In this document: in pieces, positions 17,073 to 24,394 of the stretch | Numbering within the stretch: the first letter of the stretch is position 1 | Layout of the letters: the number at the start of each line of letters is the position of its first letter | Origin: Patescibacteria group bacterium | GTDB taxonomy: Bacteria > Patescibacteriota > Patescibacteriia > UBA2196 | Reading direction: 5' to 3' | Assembly (NCBI GenBank): GCA_028748975.1 | Contig: JAQTPI010000007.1 | Location: 1 to 33,805, forward strand | Length of the DNA stretch: 33,805 nt | Translations under genes and position numbers: made by a program | The notes under the pieces: generated by a model | What the model was told of the DNA's origin: nothing | Databases searched by the model: none | Seen by the model: the letters and a program-made list of their open reading frames with translations, nothing else

Positions 17073-17612
17073 TTATCTGCCTATAATTCTTCGTACTTTG
17101 TCCAAAATACCTTTTCCCTCGGGATTGTCTATTATTTTTTCCTTCTTCTCTTCTGCTCTCCAACCTTCTGGCCCACGTTTCAACTGACTAAAATCAGCCC
17201 ACTTTTCCTTTCCATTAAAAACATTTTTTAATAATACTTGACTTTCTTCCCCAATTACATCAACTATTTCATAAATTCCCTTATCTTCTCTGACATCTTT
17301 AAAAACTGCTGTTTTGCCTTTTACTATCCAATTATCGTCAATTTTTTCTTTTTTTTCTTTCTTATCACTCTTTTTTTCCGCGTCAATTTTTTCCACAATT
17401 TCATCTTCTATTAAACCATCATCACCAATCTCATCAACCACCATTGCTTTTCTTTCTTTTTTTTCTGGATCGTTTTTAACAACTCTTTCATCATCGTCTA
17501 AATGATCTGGCCAAGGATACATCTCTTTATCTATTCGCGGATCTGGTGGGGCTTCTCTTTGTTTTAATTTTGGTTTCTTTTCTAAAATTTCAAATCCCAT
17601 ATATTTTCTCAT
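17073..17612 (-). CDS. Highly charged hypothetical protein
   Basis: 179 aa, K/E/D-rich middle; start may be internal MGFEILEKK. Confidence 0.65.
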   Translation of the reverse strand: MRKYMGFEILEKKPKLKQREAPPDPRIDKEMYPWPDHLDDDERVVKNDPEKKERKAMVVDEIGDDGLIEDEIVEKIDAEKKSDKKEKKEKIDDNWIVKGKTAVFKDVREDKGIYEIVDVIGEESQVLLKNVFNGKEKWADFSQLKRGPEGWRAEEKKEKIIDNPEGKGILDKVRRIIGR

Positions 17613-17616
17613 CTAA

Positions 17617-17642
17617 AAATCCCGACGAAAAATCGGGACTTT
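17617..17642 (-). terminator. rplU terminator
   Basis: aaatcccgacgaaaaatcgggactttt. Confidence 0.8.
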
Positions 17643-17649
17643 TAATTAG

Positions 17650-17967
17650 TTAAATTTTTTCAATCTTCACCTTGGTAAACGGTTGACGGTGGCCATAGAC
17701 TTTGTGATGGCGAGTTTTGGATTTATAGTGCACCACGTTAACTTTTTTCGCCCGGCCCTGCTCCAAAATCTCGGCTTCAGCCTTGGCTCCAGCCACTTCC
17801 GGATTGCCAATTTTCATTTCCGCGCCGCTGTCTTCAGCCACCAATAAAATTTTATCAAAAGTAAAATTTTTACCCGCTTCGGCTGCCAGTTTTTCCACTT
17901 TCAAGGTATCGCCGGCTTTAACCAGGTATTGTTTGCCACCGGTCTTAATAACTGCGATTTTTGCCAT
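17650..17967 (-). CDS. rplU: 50S ribosomal protein L21
   Basis: MAKIAVIKTGGKQYLVKAGDTLKVEKL...VHYKSKTRHHKVYGHRQPFTKVKIEKI. Confidence 0.96.
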   Translation of the reverse strand: MAKIAVIKTGGKQYLVKAGDTLKVEKLAAEAGKNFTFDKILLVAEDSGAEMKIGNPEVAGAKAEAEILEQGRAKKVNVVHYKSKTRHHKVYGHRQPFTKVKIEKI

Positions 17968-18050
17968 ATTTTTATATTCTTACCGCCTTCAGGCGAGGTT
18001 AATAATAAATCTATTTTAGCGCATCCCAGGTTTTGTGTCAAATTGAAAAA

Positions 18051-18120
18051 GTAATTCGTAATTTGTAATCAGTAATTAGTAAATAGGCTGTTACAAATTA
18101 CAAATTACTAATTACTAGTC
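18051..18120. repeat. AATTACG/AATTAGT-type short dispersed repeat, partly palindromic
   Basis: gtaattcgtaatttgtaatcagtaattagtaaataggctgttacaaattacaaattactaattactag; ends at the TAG stop of the next gene. Confidence 0.75.
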
Positions 18121-18567
18121 TCTAATTTCTACCTTTGTGCCTGCTTTTATCCCATATTTCTCACACAATCCCGAATTTATCTCCAGAACATAATTCACCT
18201 CACTCGGCGACAAAATCCGTGAAATATATCCATCTTCATCCAAAACTGGCACTTTTTCAGCGCACCCCGCTACCAAACCATCTTTAATCCAAACAATATC
18301 CAATGGAATTCTCATCTCTTTCATCCAAAACGAACGGATATTATAATCATCATAAACAAAAAGCATGCCCGAATTTTCCGCCAAATCCTCCCGTCCTGAA
18401 AGTCCCTGGCTCCACTTGGCCGGCGTATCCGCAATTTCCACCGCAAATTCCTGCCCGCCCAAGCGCACCGTCTTTTCACCCAAAATCACGCCGTCATGTT
18501 TGGCGCAGGCGGAAAGCAGGAATATAAAAATACAAAAAAATAAAAATATAAAAATAGTTTTTTTCAT
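18115..18567 (-). CDS. DUF192 family lipoprotein
   Basis: lipobox LLSAC; RLGGQEFAVEIADTPAKWSQGLSGREDLAENSGMLFVYDDYNIRSFWMKEMRIPLDIVWI. Confidence 0.9.
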   Translation of the reverse strand: MKKTIFIFLFFCIFIFLLSACAKHDGVILGEKTVRLGGQEFAVEIADTPAKWSQGLSGREDLAENSGMLFVYDDYNIRSFWMKEMRIPLDIVWIKDGLVAGCAEKVPVLDEDGYISRILSPSEVNYVLEINSGLCEKYGIKAGTKVEIRD

Positions 18568-18587
18568 AATGAGATTCGCCGCCCATT

Positions 18588-18712
18588 ATCCCCTCCTTTC
18601 GAAGGAGGGGTGGCCAATAGCAATCGGCCAGGGTGGTTGTTATCGCTACATTACAACCCCTCCCTCCGACTGCTGTCGGAGACCTCCCCTTCGAAAGGGG
18701 AGGATAAACGAC
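18588..18712. repeat. Family B hairpin repeat
   Basis: cccctcctttcgaaggaggggtggccaatagcaatcggccaggg...ctccgactgctgtcggagacctccccttcgaaaggggagg. Confidence 0.8.
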
Positions 18713-18715
18713 TGT

Positions 18716-18743
18716 TTGACAAAGTTTCTAGGATTGCTATAAT
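18716..18743 (+). promoter_or_regulatory. Promoter TTGACA-N16-TATAAT, extended -10
   Basis: TTGACA 18716-18721, TGC-TATAAT ending 18743. Confidence 0.8.
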
Positions 18744-18800
18744 GGAATCATGGTTCCTTGGGCAATTTCGCCCGAACAATCAATCAAGAAGGAGGAGGTC

Positions 18801-19352
18801 GTGAACAATTTTTTCTGGTTTCTATTAAGTACTATTGTTTTTTCTGGAATTTGGTATTTAATCAAAAAACCAAAAGGCAAAAAACTTTTGAAATCAGTCG
18901 TTATTATCTCTTTATTGAGTGTTCCCTACAATATTAACAATACCATTATAACGCCTCTTGGTAGTGGACAAGGGAAAAATATCTTTTCCTTGTTCTCTCT
19001 TTACCAAAGAGCTGATAAAACAAGCTATTCTATGCTTGGCGGAATTTATCAACGCTCAAATGAATGCTCGTTCGCAATTTTTAATCTATTTGGATATCAA
19101 AAAGCTGACAGCGGCGACGTAGGAACTGTGTTTGGTCTACCTGCATATCAAGAGGCAAGTAACGATGCTGAAACTTTTATTGGTCTGGTTGGTTATCAAA
19201 AAGCTGGCTCCAACGCGAAAGTTGACTGTGGTTTAATCGGTTATCAAAGTGCTGGTAAAAGTGTAAAAACAGACATTAGTTTGGCTATTTATCAAACGAT
19301 ACCCGGAAAAACAAGATGGTTTGGAATATTCTCGGGGTTAAAAAAAGATTAA
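18801..19352 (+). CDS. Orphan membrane-anchored YQ-repeat protein (GTG start)
   Basis: SD ggaggagg then GTG; TM then about 7 units such as GYQKADSGDVGTVFGLPAYQEASNDAETFIGLVGYQKAGSNAKVDCGLIGYQSAG. Confidence 0.75.
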   Translation: MNNFFWFLLSTIVFSGIWYLIKKPKGKKLLKSVVIISLLSVPYNINNTIITPLGSGQGKNIFSLFSLYQRADKTSYSMLGGIYQRSNECSFAIFNLFGYQKADSGDVGTVFGLPAYQEASNDAETFIGLVGYQKAGSNAKVDCGLIGYQSAGKSVKTDISLAIYQTIPGKTRWFGIFSGLKKD

Positions 19353-19367
19353 ATGTCTATCATTTAT

Positions 19368-19401
19368 AATCCTGGCTCAGTATAAGTCAGGATTTTTTTA
19401 T
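19368..19401 (+). terminator. Intrinsic terminator
   Basis: aatcctg-gctcagtataagt-caggattttttta. Confidence 0.8.
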
Positions 19402-19432
19402 TTCTGATTTCTAATTTCTGTTTTCTGATTTT
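19401..19432. repeat. GAAATCAG-type short dispersed repeat containing the stop of the 19411 gene
   Basis: tttctgatttctaatttctgttttctgatt. Confidence 0.75.
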
Positions 19433-20508
19433 TTTCTCCCCATCAAAACCACCCCTCCCACAACCAGAATCATCACCGCGAGTAATATAACAAGTGCCAC
19501 TACCTTACCGCTGCTTTGCAAAAACAAAGAACTCAATCCAAACACCAGCGCCAAAAAATATAAAATCAAAACCGCTTGGCGCTGGGTTAAACCGGCGTCA
19601 AGCAGGCGGAAATGAAGATGCCCGCGGTCGCCCTCATAAACATGCCGGCCGGAAAACACTCGCCGTAAAATCACCAACACCACATCTAAAATCGGCAGCC
19701 CCATAATCAAAAGAGCTGTGGCGATTTTCCCGCCGGAAATGATAGAAAGGCACCCCAGCATAAATCCCACAAAAGTCGCTCCGCCCTCGCCCAAAAAAAT
19801 CTTGGCCGGATGAAAATTAAATTTTAAAAATCCCAAAAGCGCCCCGGCCAGAAGCAAACACAAAACCGAAGTTCCGCTCATTGGCACGTCCCAAAAAAGT
19901 GAAACGATAAAAAGAATAATTGCGCCAATAGCGCCAATGCCGGAGACCAGTCCGTCCAGTCCATCCAAAAATTTTGTAGTGTAAATCATGCCGAGTATCC
20001 AAAAAAAAGAAAACAGCGCGCCAAAAGAAATCACTTTCAAATCCAGCCAGTTGAAATAAAAAAGCGCGCGGCCAAACGGACCCGTGCCGGCCACAAATGG
20101 ATTGGTAATATATTTCACCGCCACCCCAAAAATTACTACCACAATTGTCGCCGCCACTGGAAATAAAAACGACTGCCAAGGTTTTAATTTATATTTATCA
20201 TCAAGCCAACCGCCAATCATCAACAAACAACCACCAATTAACAACCCGGCAATTTGTAAATTTTTTAATACGCCGTCATTGAGCCAACCAGCCAGCCACG
20301 CAATTAAAAGTCCTGCCAAAAACGCCCCAAAAACCGCTACTCCGCCAAGAAGCGGCACCGGTTCTTTTTGAATCTTCCGCGCGTCATTTGGCACGTCCAA
20401 AATGCCAAATTTGATCGCCATTTTTCTCACTTTCGGCGTCAAAAAAATGGCTAAGGTTAGCGGAAAAATGAACGAAAAAGCGTAAATTAATAGTTTTCCA
20501 CTTGACAT
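19411..20508 (-). CDS. MraY/WecA family glycosyl-1-phosphate transferase
   Basis: PLLGGVAVFGAFLAG; GGWLDDKYKL; TKFLDGLDGLVSGIGAI; NFHPAKIFLGEGGATFVGFML; VYEGDRGHLHFRLLDAGLTQRQAV. Confidence 0.92.
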   Translation of the reverse strand: MSSGKLLIYAFSFIFPLTLAIFLTPKVRKMAIKFGILDVPNDARKIQKEPVPLLGGVAVFGAFLAGLLIAWLAGWLNDGVLKNLQIAGLLIGGCLLMIGGWLDDKYKLKPWQSFLFPVAATIVVVIFGVAVKYITNPFVAGTGPFGRALFYFNWLDLKVISFGALFSFFWILGMIYTTKFLDGLDGLVSGIGAIGAIILFIVSLFWDVPMSGTSVLCLLLAGALLGFLKFNFHPAKIFLGEGGATFVGFMLGCLSIISGGKIATALLIMGLPILDVVLVILRRVFSGRHVYEGDRGHLHFRLLDAGLTQRQAVLILYFLALVFGLSSLFLQSSGKVVALVILLAVMILVVGGVVLMGRKKSENRN

Positions 20509-20530
20509 AAAAATTTAATTATGATATACT
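20502..20530 (+). promoter_or_regulatory. Promoter TTGACA-N17-TATACT, extended -10 (TGA)
   Basis: -35 overlaps the start codon of the divergent 19411-20508 gene. Confidence 0.75.
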
Positions 20531-20616
20531 CCAATTGCTGGAAGGAACCTTAACAACCAAACCCACTCACCGACCGCGGGACCACTCGCGGCGGAAAGAA
20601 GAAAGGGGAAAGCATC

Positions 20617-21210
20617 ATGTCAGTAAGAATCATTCTGAACAACAAAACCATTCTGCAAGCGGGTGTTCACATGTGCGACGAAGGTCTGCATAACTTTTTT
20701 AAGAACATCCGTATTGACTTCTCTGGCGGTGAAATTTTCTGGAATGATAGCGATGATATTCTTTTATGCGCTGTGCCAGCTGCATTAAAAGAATTTGCTA
20801 TCGGTTTCAGCTCTTACAACTTGATAGTGAAACCCCCGGGCTCTATGAGACGTATTTGCGGGATCTATCAATACAAATCCGCCACGGCTACGGTTGATGA
20901 CAATCCAAATTCCGTAGCCGAATCTTTAAAAATTTGGGGCAGCAATCTCGCAGACGGACAGGAACTTTTCCGCCTGATCCGCGCGGGAAAAATCTGGCCG
21001 GTTGATAACTGGGAAAAAGAGCAAAAACCAAACATTCAGACGCTCCGGGTTCGACTGTCACAGAACTTCTACAACCTCCGGCAGGGAACGGCCCAAAAGA
21101 TCCAATCAACTCAGGTCAGAATGCGGAACATTCGGCAAAACATTCGTCGCCAAGTTTCCACCCAAACCAGTCGCTTGGGCAACTCAATCCGCCACTTGAT
21201 CAAAAAGTAA
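20617..21210 (+). CDS. Orphan 197-aa protein with basic helical C-terminus
   Basis: SD aaagggg; MSVRIILNNKTILQAGVHMCDEG...; C-term TQVRMRNIRQNIRRQVSTQTSRLGNSIRHLIKK. Confidence 0.75.
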   Translation: MSVRIILNNKTILQAGVHMCDEGLHNFFKNIRIDFSGGEIFWNDSDDILLCAVPAALKEFAIGFSSYNLIVKPPGSMRRICGIYQYKSATATVDDNPNSVAESLKIWGSNLADGQELFRLIRAGKIWPVDNWEKEQKPNIQTLRVRLSQNFYNLRQGTAQKIQSTQVRMRNIRQNIRRQVSTQTSRLGNSIRHLIKK

Positions 21211-21235
21211 CACAACAATCAACGCCTTCCAGCAG

Positions 21236-21262
21236 CCCTCGTACTTGTACGAGGGTTTTTTA
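21236..21262 (+). terminator. Intrinsic terminator
   Basis: ccctcgtac-tt-gtacgagggttttttattt. Confidence 0.85.
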
Positions 21263-21275
21263 TTTGTCATTTTCT

Positions 21276-21425
21276 ATCCCCTCCTTAACAAGGAGGGGCC
21301 AGGGGGAGGTAATTTCGCCAATAGGCGAATATAATCCTCAATTAATTTTATGCACCTATCGGCGAATTGACCCCCTCCGGTCCCGAGTTCTCGGGACCGA
21401 CTCCCCCTTATTAAGGGGGAGATAA
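21276..21425. repeat. Family B repeat overlapping ruvX 3' end
   Basis: RC matches 31563-31695: ttatctcccccttaa.aaggggg...agggggtcaattcgccg.tagg.gcataaaat...gattatattcgcctat.ggcgaa..tacctcccc...cccctcctt.ttaaggagggg. Confidence 0.9.
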
Positions 21426-21838
21426 CTATTCTGCCGATCCAAAAATCCCTGCAACAAAATCTGCGCGGAAAGTTCGTCAATGTTGCGCGCGTTCTTGTTC
21501 TCCAAATGTCCCGCCGCCACCGTGGTCAATCTTTCATCTTCCGTCTCCACCGGAATTTTCAAATTCTCCTGTAAATTTTTTACAAACCCCCAAACCTCTT
21601 TGGTTTTTTCCGTATCCCTGCCCGAAAGTCCAAGCGGCATCCCCACCACCACCGTCTCCACTTTTTCCAATTCACAAATCTTTTTTATGTCTTCAATAAC
21701 TTTATCAATCGTCTGTTGTTTATTGCTAGTTGTTGGCTGTTGGTTGATTGTCGCATACGCAAACGCAATTCTGCCCTCGTCATCCGAGAGAGCCAAGCCG
21801 ATATTTTTAGTGCCATAGTCAATAGATAGTGCTTTCAT
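21356..21838 (-). CDS. ruvX: Holliday junction resolvase RuvX (YqgF)
   Basis: MKALSIDYGTKNIGLALSDDEG; VETVVVGMPLGLSG; TEDERLTTVAA; NIDELSAQILLQGFLD; last about 24 aa repeat-encoded. Confidence 0.9.
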   Translation of the reverse strand: MKALSIDYGTKNIGLALSDDEGRIAFAYATINQQPTTSNKQQTIDKVIEDIKKICELEKVETVVVGMPLGLSGRDTEKTKEVWGFVKNLQENLKIPVETEDERLTTVAAGHLENKNARNIDELSAQILLQGFLDRQNSYLPLNKGESVPRTRDRRGSIRR

Positions 21839-21845
21839 ATTTTGT

Positions 21846-22006
21846 GGTTGTCATCCCGAGCGATAGCGAGGGATCTCGTAGCTGTTTTGTCATTCCCTTG
21901 AAAAAGGGAATCCACGCCGTCGTTTTCTGGATCCCCGCTTTCGCGGGGATGACATACGACGAGATCCTTCCTCCCCCGACTGCTGTCGGGGTCGTCAGGA
22001 TGACAT
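21846..22006. repeat. Family A repeat (complete-looking copy)
   Basis: gtcatcccgagcgatagcgagggatctcgtag...gtcattcccttgaaaaagggaatccacg...ctggatccccgctttcgcggggatgac...gagatccttcctcccccgactgctgtcggggtcgtcaggatgac. Confidence 0.88.
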
Positions 22007-22010
22007 TACA

Positions 22011-23099
22011 CTAAACTTTCTTCAAAAACGCTTCTACTAATTCCTCCAACTCCCCATTCAAAACTTTCTCCACCTCCACCGTCTCGTAGCCCGTGCGATG
22101 ATCTTTCACCATTTTATATGGTTGCAGCACATAAGAAATCGCCTGATTACCCCAAACCGCTTCGGTAAATTCTCCGCGTAATTTTTTCTTTTCCTCTTCT
22201 TCTTTGGTATCATAATACTGTTTTAAGCGACTTAAAAGCACGCGCATGGCCGTTTGTTTGTTTTGCATCTGCGAACGCTCATTTTGGCAGGTGACAATAA
22301 TGCCGGTCGGTTTATGGCGAATTCTGACCGCCGAATCCGTGGTATTAACGGACTGCCCACCGTGTCCACTGGAGCGAAAAACATCAATTTCCAAATCATC
22401 ATCTTTAATTTCAATCTCACCCGCTTCTTCAAACATTGGCAAAACTTCCACCAAAGCAAAAGAAGTGTGGCGCATTTTTTCGGCGTCAAATGGCGAAATG
22501 CGCACCAGTCGGTGCACTCCGGCTTCGCTTTTTAAATAGCCAAAAGCGTGCGGTCCCGCCACTTCAAAAATGGAAGATTTGATTCCCGCCTCGTTGCCCA
22601 TCTGCCGATCCAAAATTGTAACTTTAAATTTTTTCTTCTCAGCGTAGCGAAAAAGCATCCGCTCCAGCATCTCGGCCCAATCCTGTGCGTCCGTGCCGCC
22701 AGTGCCGGCATGCACCGCCACCACCGCGTTTTTGTTGTCATGTGGCCCATTCATCATGGCGTCAAATTCAATCGCGCTGAATTTATTTTTCAACTCTTCA
22801 TATTTCTTTTCAATTTCTTCCGCCAATTCATTATTACCTTCCGCTTCCGACTCCAAGGCCAACGCCAATTCATCCGCCGTTTCTTTTTTCAATAATTCCA
22901 TTTCTTCCACTTCTTTGCTTAAATTACTGGCTTCGGCGGCAATTTTGCCGGCACGTTCATTATCAGCCCAAAAATTTGGATTACTCATTTCCTCTTGCAA
23001 TTCCAAAATTTTCTGCTTCTTTTGCGGTAAGTTCAAAACCACCGCCACTTCCGCGATTTTGACTTGTAATTCTTTAATTTTTTCAATCAAGTCGTTCAT
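22011..23099 (-). CDS. prfB: Peptide chain release factor 2 (RF2), no in-frame stop/frameshift
   Basis: HAGTGGTDAQDWAEML; LVRISPFDAEKMRHTSFA (SPF); RSSGHGGQSVNTTDSAVRI; SD aaaggag. Confidence 0.95.
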   Translation of the reverse strand: MNDLIEKIKELQVKIAEVAVVLNLPQKKQKILELQEEMSNPNFWADNERAGKIAAEASNLSKEVEEMELLKKETADELALALESEAEGNNELAEEIEKKYEELKNKFSAIEFDAMMNGPHDNKNAVVAVHAGTGGTDAQDWAEMLERMLFRYAEKKKFKVTILDRQMGNEAGIKSSIFEVAGPHAFGYLKSEAGVHRLVRISPFDAEKMRHTSFALVEVLPMFEEAGEIEIKDDDLEIDVFRSSGHGGQSVNTTDSAVRIRHKPTGIIVTCQNERSQMQNKQTAMRVLLSRLKQYYDTKEEEEKKKLRGEFTEAVWGNQAISYVLQPYKMVKDHRTGYETVEVEKVLNGELEELVEAFLKKV

Positions 23100-23142
23100 A
23101 TTTCTCCTTTATTCTATCATTTTAAGCCCTAAAACACAAAAA

Positions 23143-23166
23143 CCGCCCTTTTCCGGCGGTTTTATA
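23143..23166 (-). terminator. Terminator of 23179-23490 gene
   Basis: aaaccgccc-tttt-ccggcggtttt. Confidence 0.75.
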
Positions 23167-23178
23167 AATTTTTATTTT

Positions 23179-23490
23179 TTATTTCTTATACATCTCCAGC
23201 AACTGGTTCAAATTCAAATTATTATCTTTCAATAAATTATTAAGTTTATCACCGGCAGCGCCGGAAACACTGGAACCAGAATTTAAAAATTCTTTATATG
23301 GTGCCAAAATATTTTCAAGCATCGGTGGCAGATAAATTATGGCTAAAATAATTGGAATCGCAATCAAAAGAAAATAAACAAAAGAAATCACTCGGCCCCA
23401 CAAAATATAACGCCGGGTGCGTTCGGTTGATTTATAAATCTTCCAAAGCAACTCTTCGTTGGATAAATTTTCAGGTTTTTTAGAAAACAT
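23179..23490 (-). CDS. Small single-TM hypothetical protein
   Basis: 103 aa; ILWGRVISFVYFLLIAIPIILAIIYL TM. Confidence 0.65.
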   Translation of the reverse strand: MFSKKPENLSNEELLWKIYKSTERTRRYILWGRVISFVYFLLIAIPIILAIIYLPPMLENILAPYKEFLNSGSSVSGAAGDKLNNLLKDNNLNLNQLLEMYKK

Positions 23491-23495
23491 AGATT

Positions 23496-23655
23496 AAGTT
23501 TCCCCGCCTTCGTTCCTTAATAATCCTTTAACACTCCGGCGGGTAAACTTCCTATTCTTGTCTGCGGACAAGATATAATAAATTCTATTTTTTAAAAAAC
23601 AGGAGCCTGTCCGCCGGAGCGTTCAATGGGACGCTTCGGAGCGGAGGCGGACAAA
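23496..23655. promoter_or_regulatory. Structured leader / hairpin cluster upstream of 23179-23490
   Basis: aagtttccccgcc/ggcgggtaaactt (23496-23508/23538-23550), cttgtc-tgcg-gacaag, tgtccgcc...ggcggaca. Confidence 0.45.
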
Positions 23656-23657
23656 AA

Positions 23658-24245
23658 TTAATAATCAATTCCTTTTATAGCTTGAATTCCTTTTTTATAA
23701 GGATGCTTAATTTCCTTCATCTCCGTCACCAAATCTGTCAGTCTATATAATTCCTTGGGGCAGCCGCGGCCGGTCAAAACCAAAAACATTTTGTCCCGCG
23801 CCAACCGCGCCTGCTTTATTAATTTAATTATATCACTTAATTTAATCAGTCCCAAACCATAAGCCACAAAAATCTCATCTAAAATTACAACCTGGTATTT
23901 TCCGGATTTAATTTTCTGCTCTGCAAATTCCAATCCCGTGACTATAATTTGTTTTTCTTGATTTCTAATTTCTAATTTCTGATTTCTATTTGTCAGTCCT
24001 CGCCCAAAACACCTCACCTCCAATTTCGGCAAAATTTTCTTCAAACCCACCTCCCCCGACCCACTCTCCGATTTAATAAATTGTATTATTATAACTTTCA
24101 TTCCATCTCGCATCGCCCTTAGTGCCAAACCCAAAGAAGCCGAGGTTTTACCTTTGCCATTGCCGGTGTAAATCAAAATTAAATTGTCCGCTTGACCACC
24201 ACACCAAAATTTTTGGTGTAGTTGTTGACAAAGTTTTTTTGGCAT
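23658..24245 (-). CDS. cobO: Cob(I)yrinic acid a,c-diamide / cob(I)alamin adenosyltransferase (CobO/BtuR family)
   Basis: LILIYTGNGKGKTSASLGLALRAMRDGMKVIIIQFIK; VVILDEIFVAYGLGLI; FLVLTGRGCPKELYRLTDLVTEMKEIKHPYKKGIQAIKGIDY. Confidence 0.92.
   Translation of the reverse strand: MPKKLCQQLHQKFWCGGQADNLILIYTGNGKGKTSASLGLALRAMRDGMKVIIIQFIKSESGSGEVGLKKILPKLEVRCFGRGLTNRNQKLEIRNQEKQIIVTGLEFAEQKIKSGKYQVVILDEIFVAYGLGLIKLSDIIKLIKQARLARDKMFLVLTGRGCPKELYRLTDLVTEMKEIKHPYKKGIQAIKGIDY
23957..23990. repeat. GAAATTA/GAAATCA-type short dispersed repeat inside cobO
   Basis: cttgatttctaatttctaatttctgatttctatt, encodes NRNQKLEIRNQEK. Confidence 0.75.
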
Positions 24246-24253
24246 GCTATACT
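24225..24253 (+). promoter_or_regulatory. Promoter TTGACA-N17-TATACT, extended -10 (TGC)
   Basis: cobO start codon (24243-24245) lies within the spacer of this divergent promoter. Confidence 0.8.
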
Positions 24254-24394
24254 TGTTTTAAATGATATAAAAATTCATTTTTGGCTCATTTTAACTTAAA
24301 AAGAATGGGATGAAAGGAGGCAAAACAGACAAAATAATATTTTTTGTCTTTCCTGTGTATCATCATCAGAAACCAAAAAAAGGAGAAAATTTCC

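Noticed and set aside
22011-23099. Programmed frameshift in prfB
   Set aside because: The RF2 reading frame is continuous from MNDLIEK through the whole protein; no in-frame UGA near the N-terminus.
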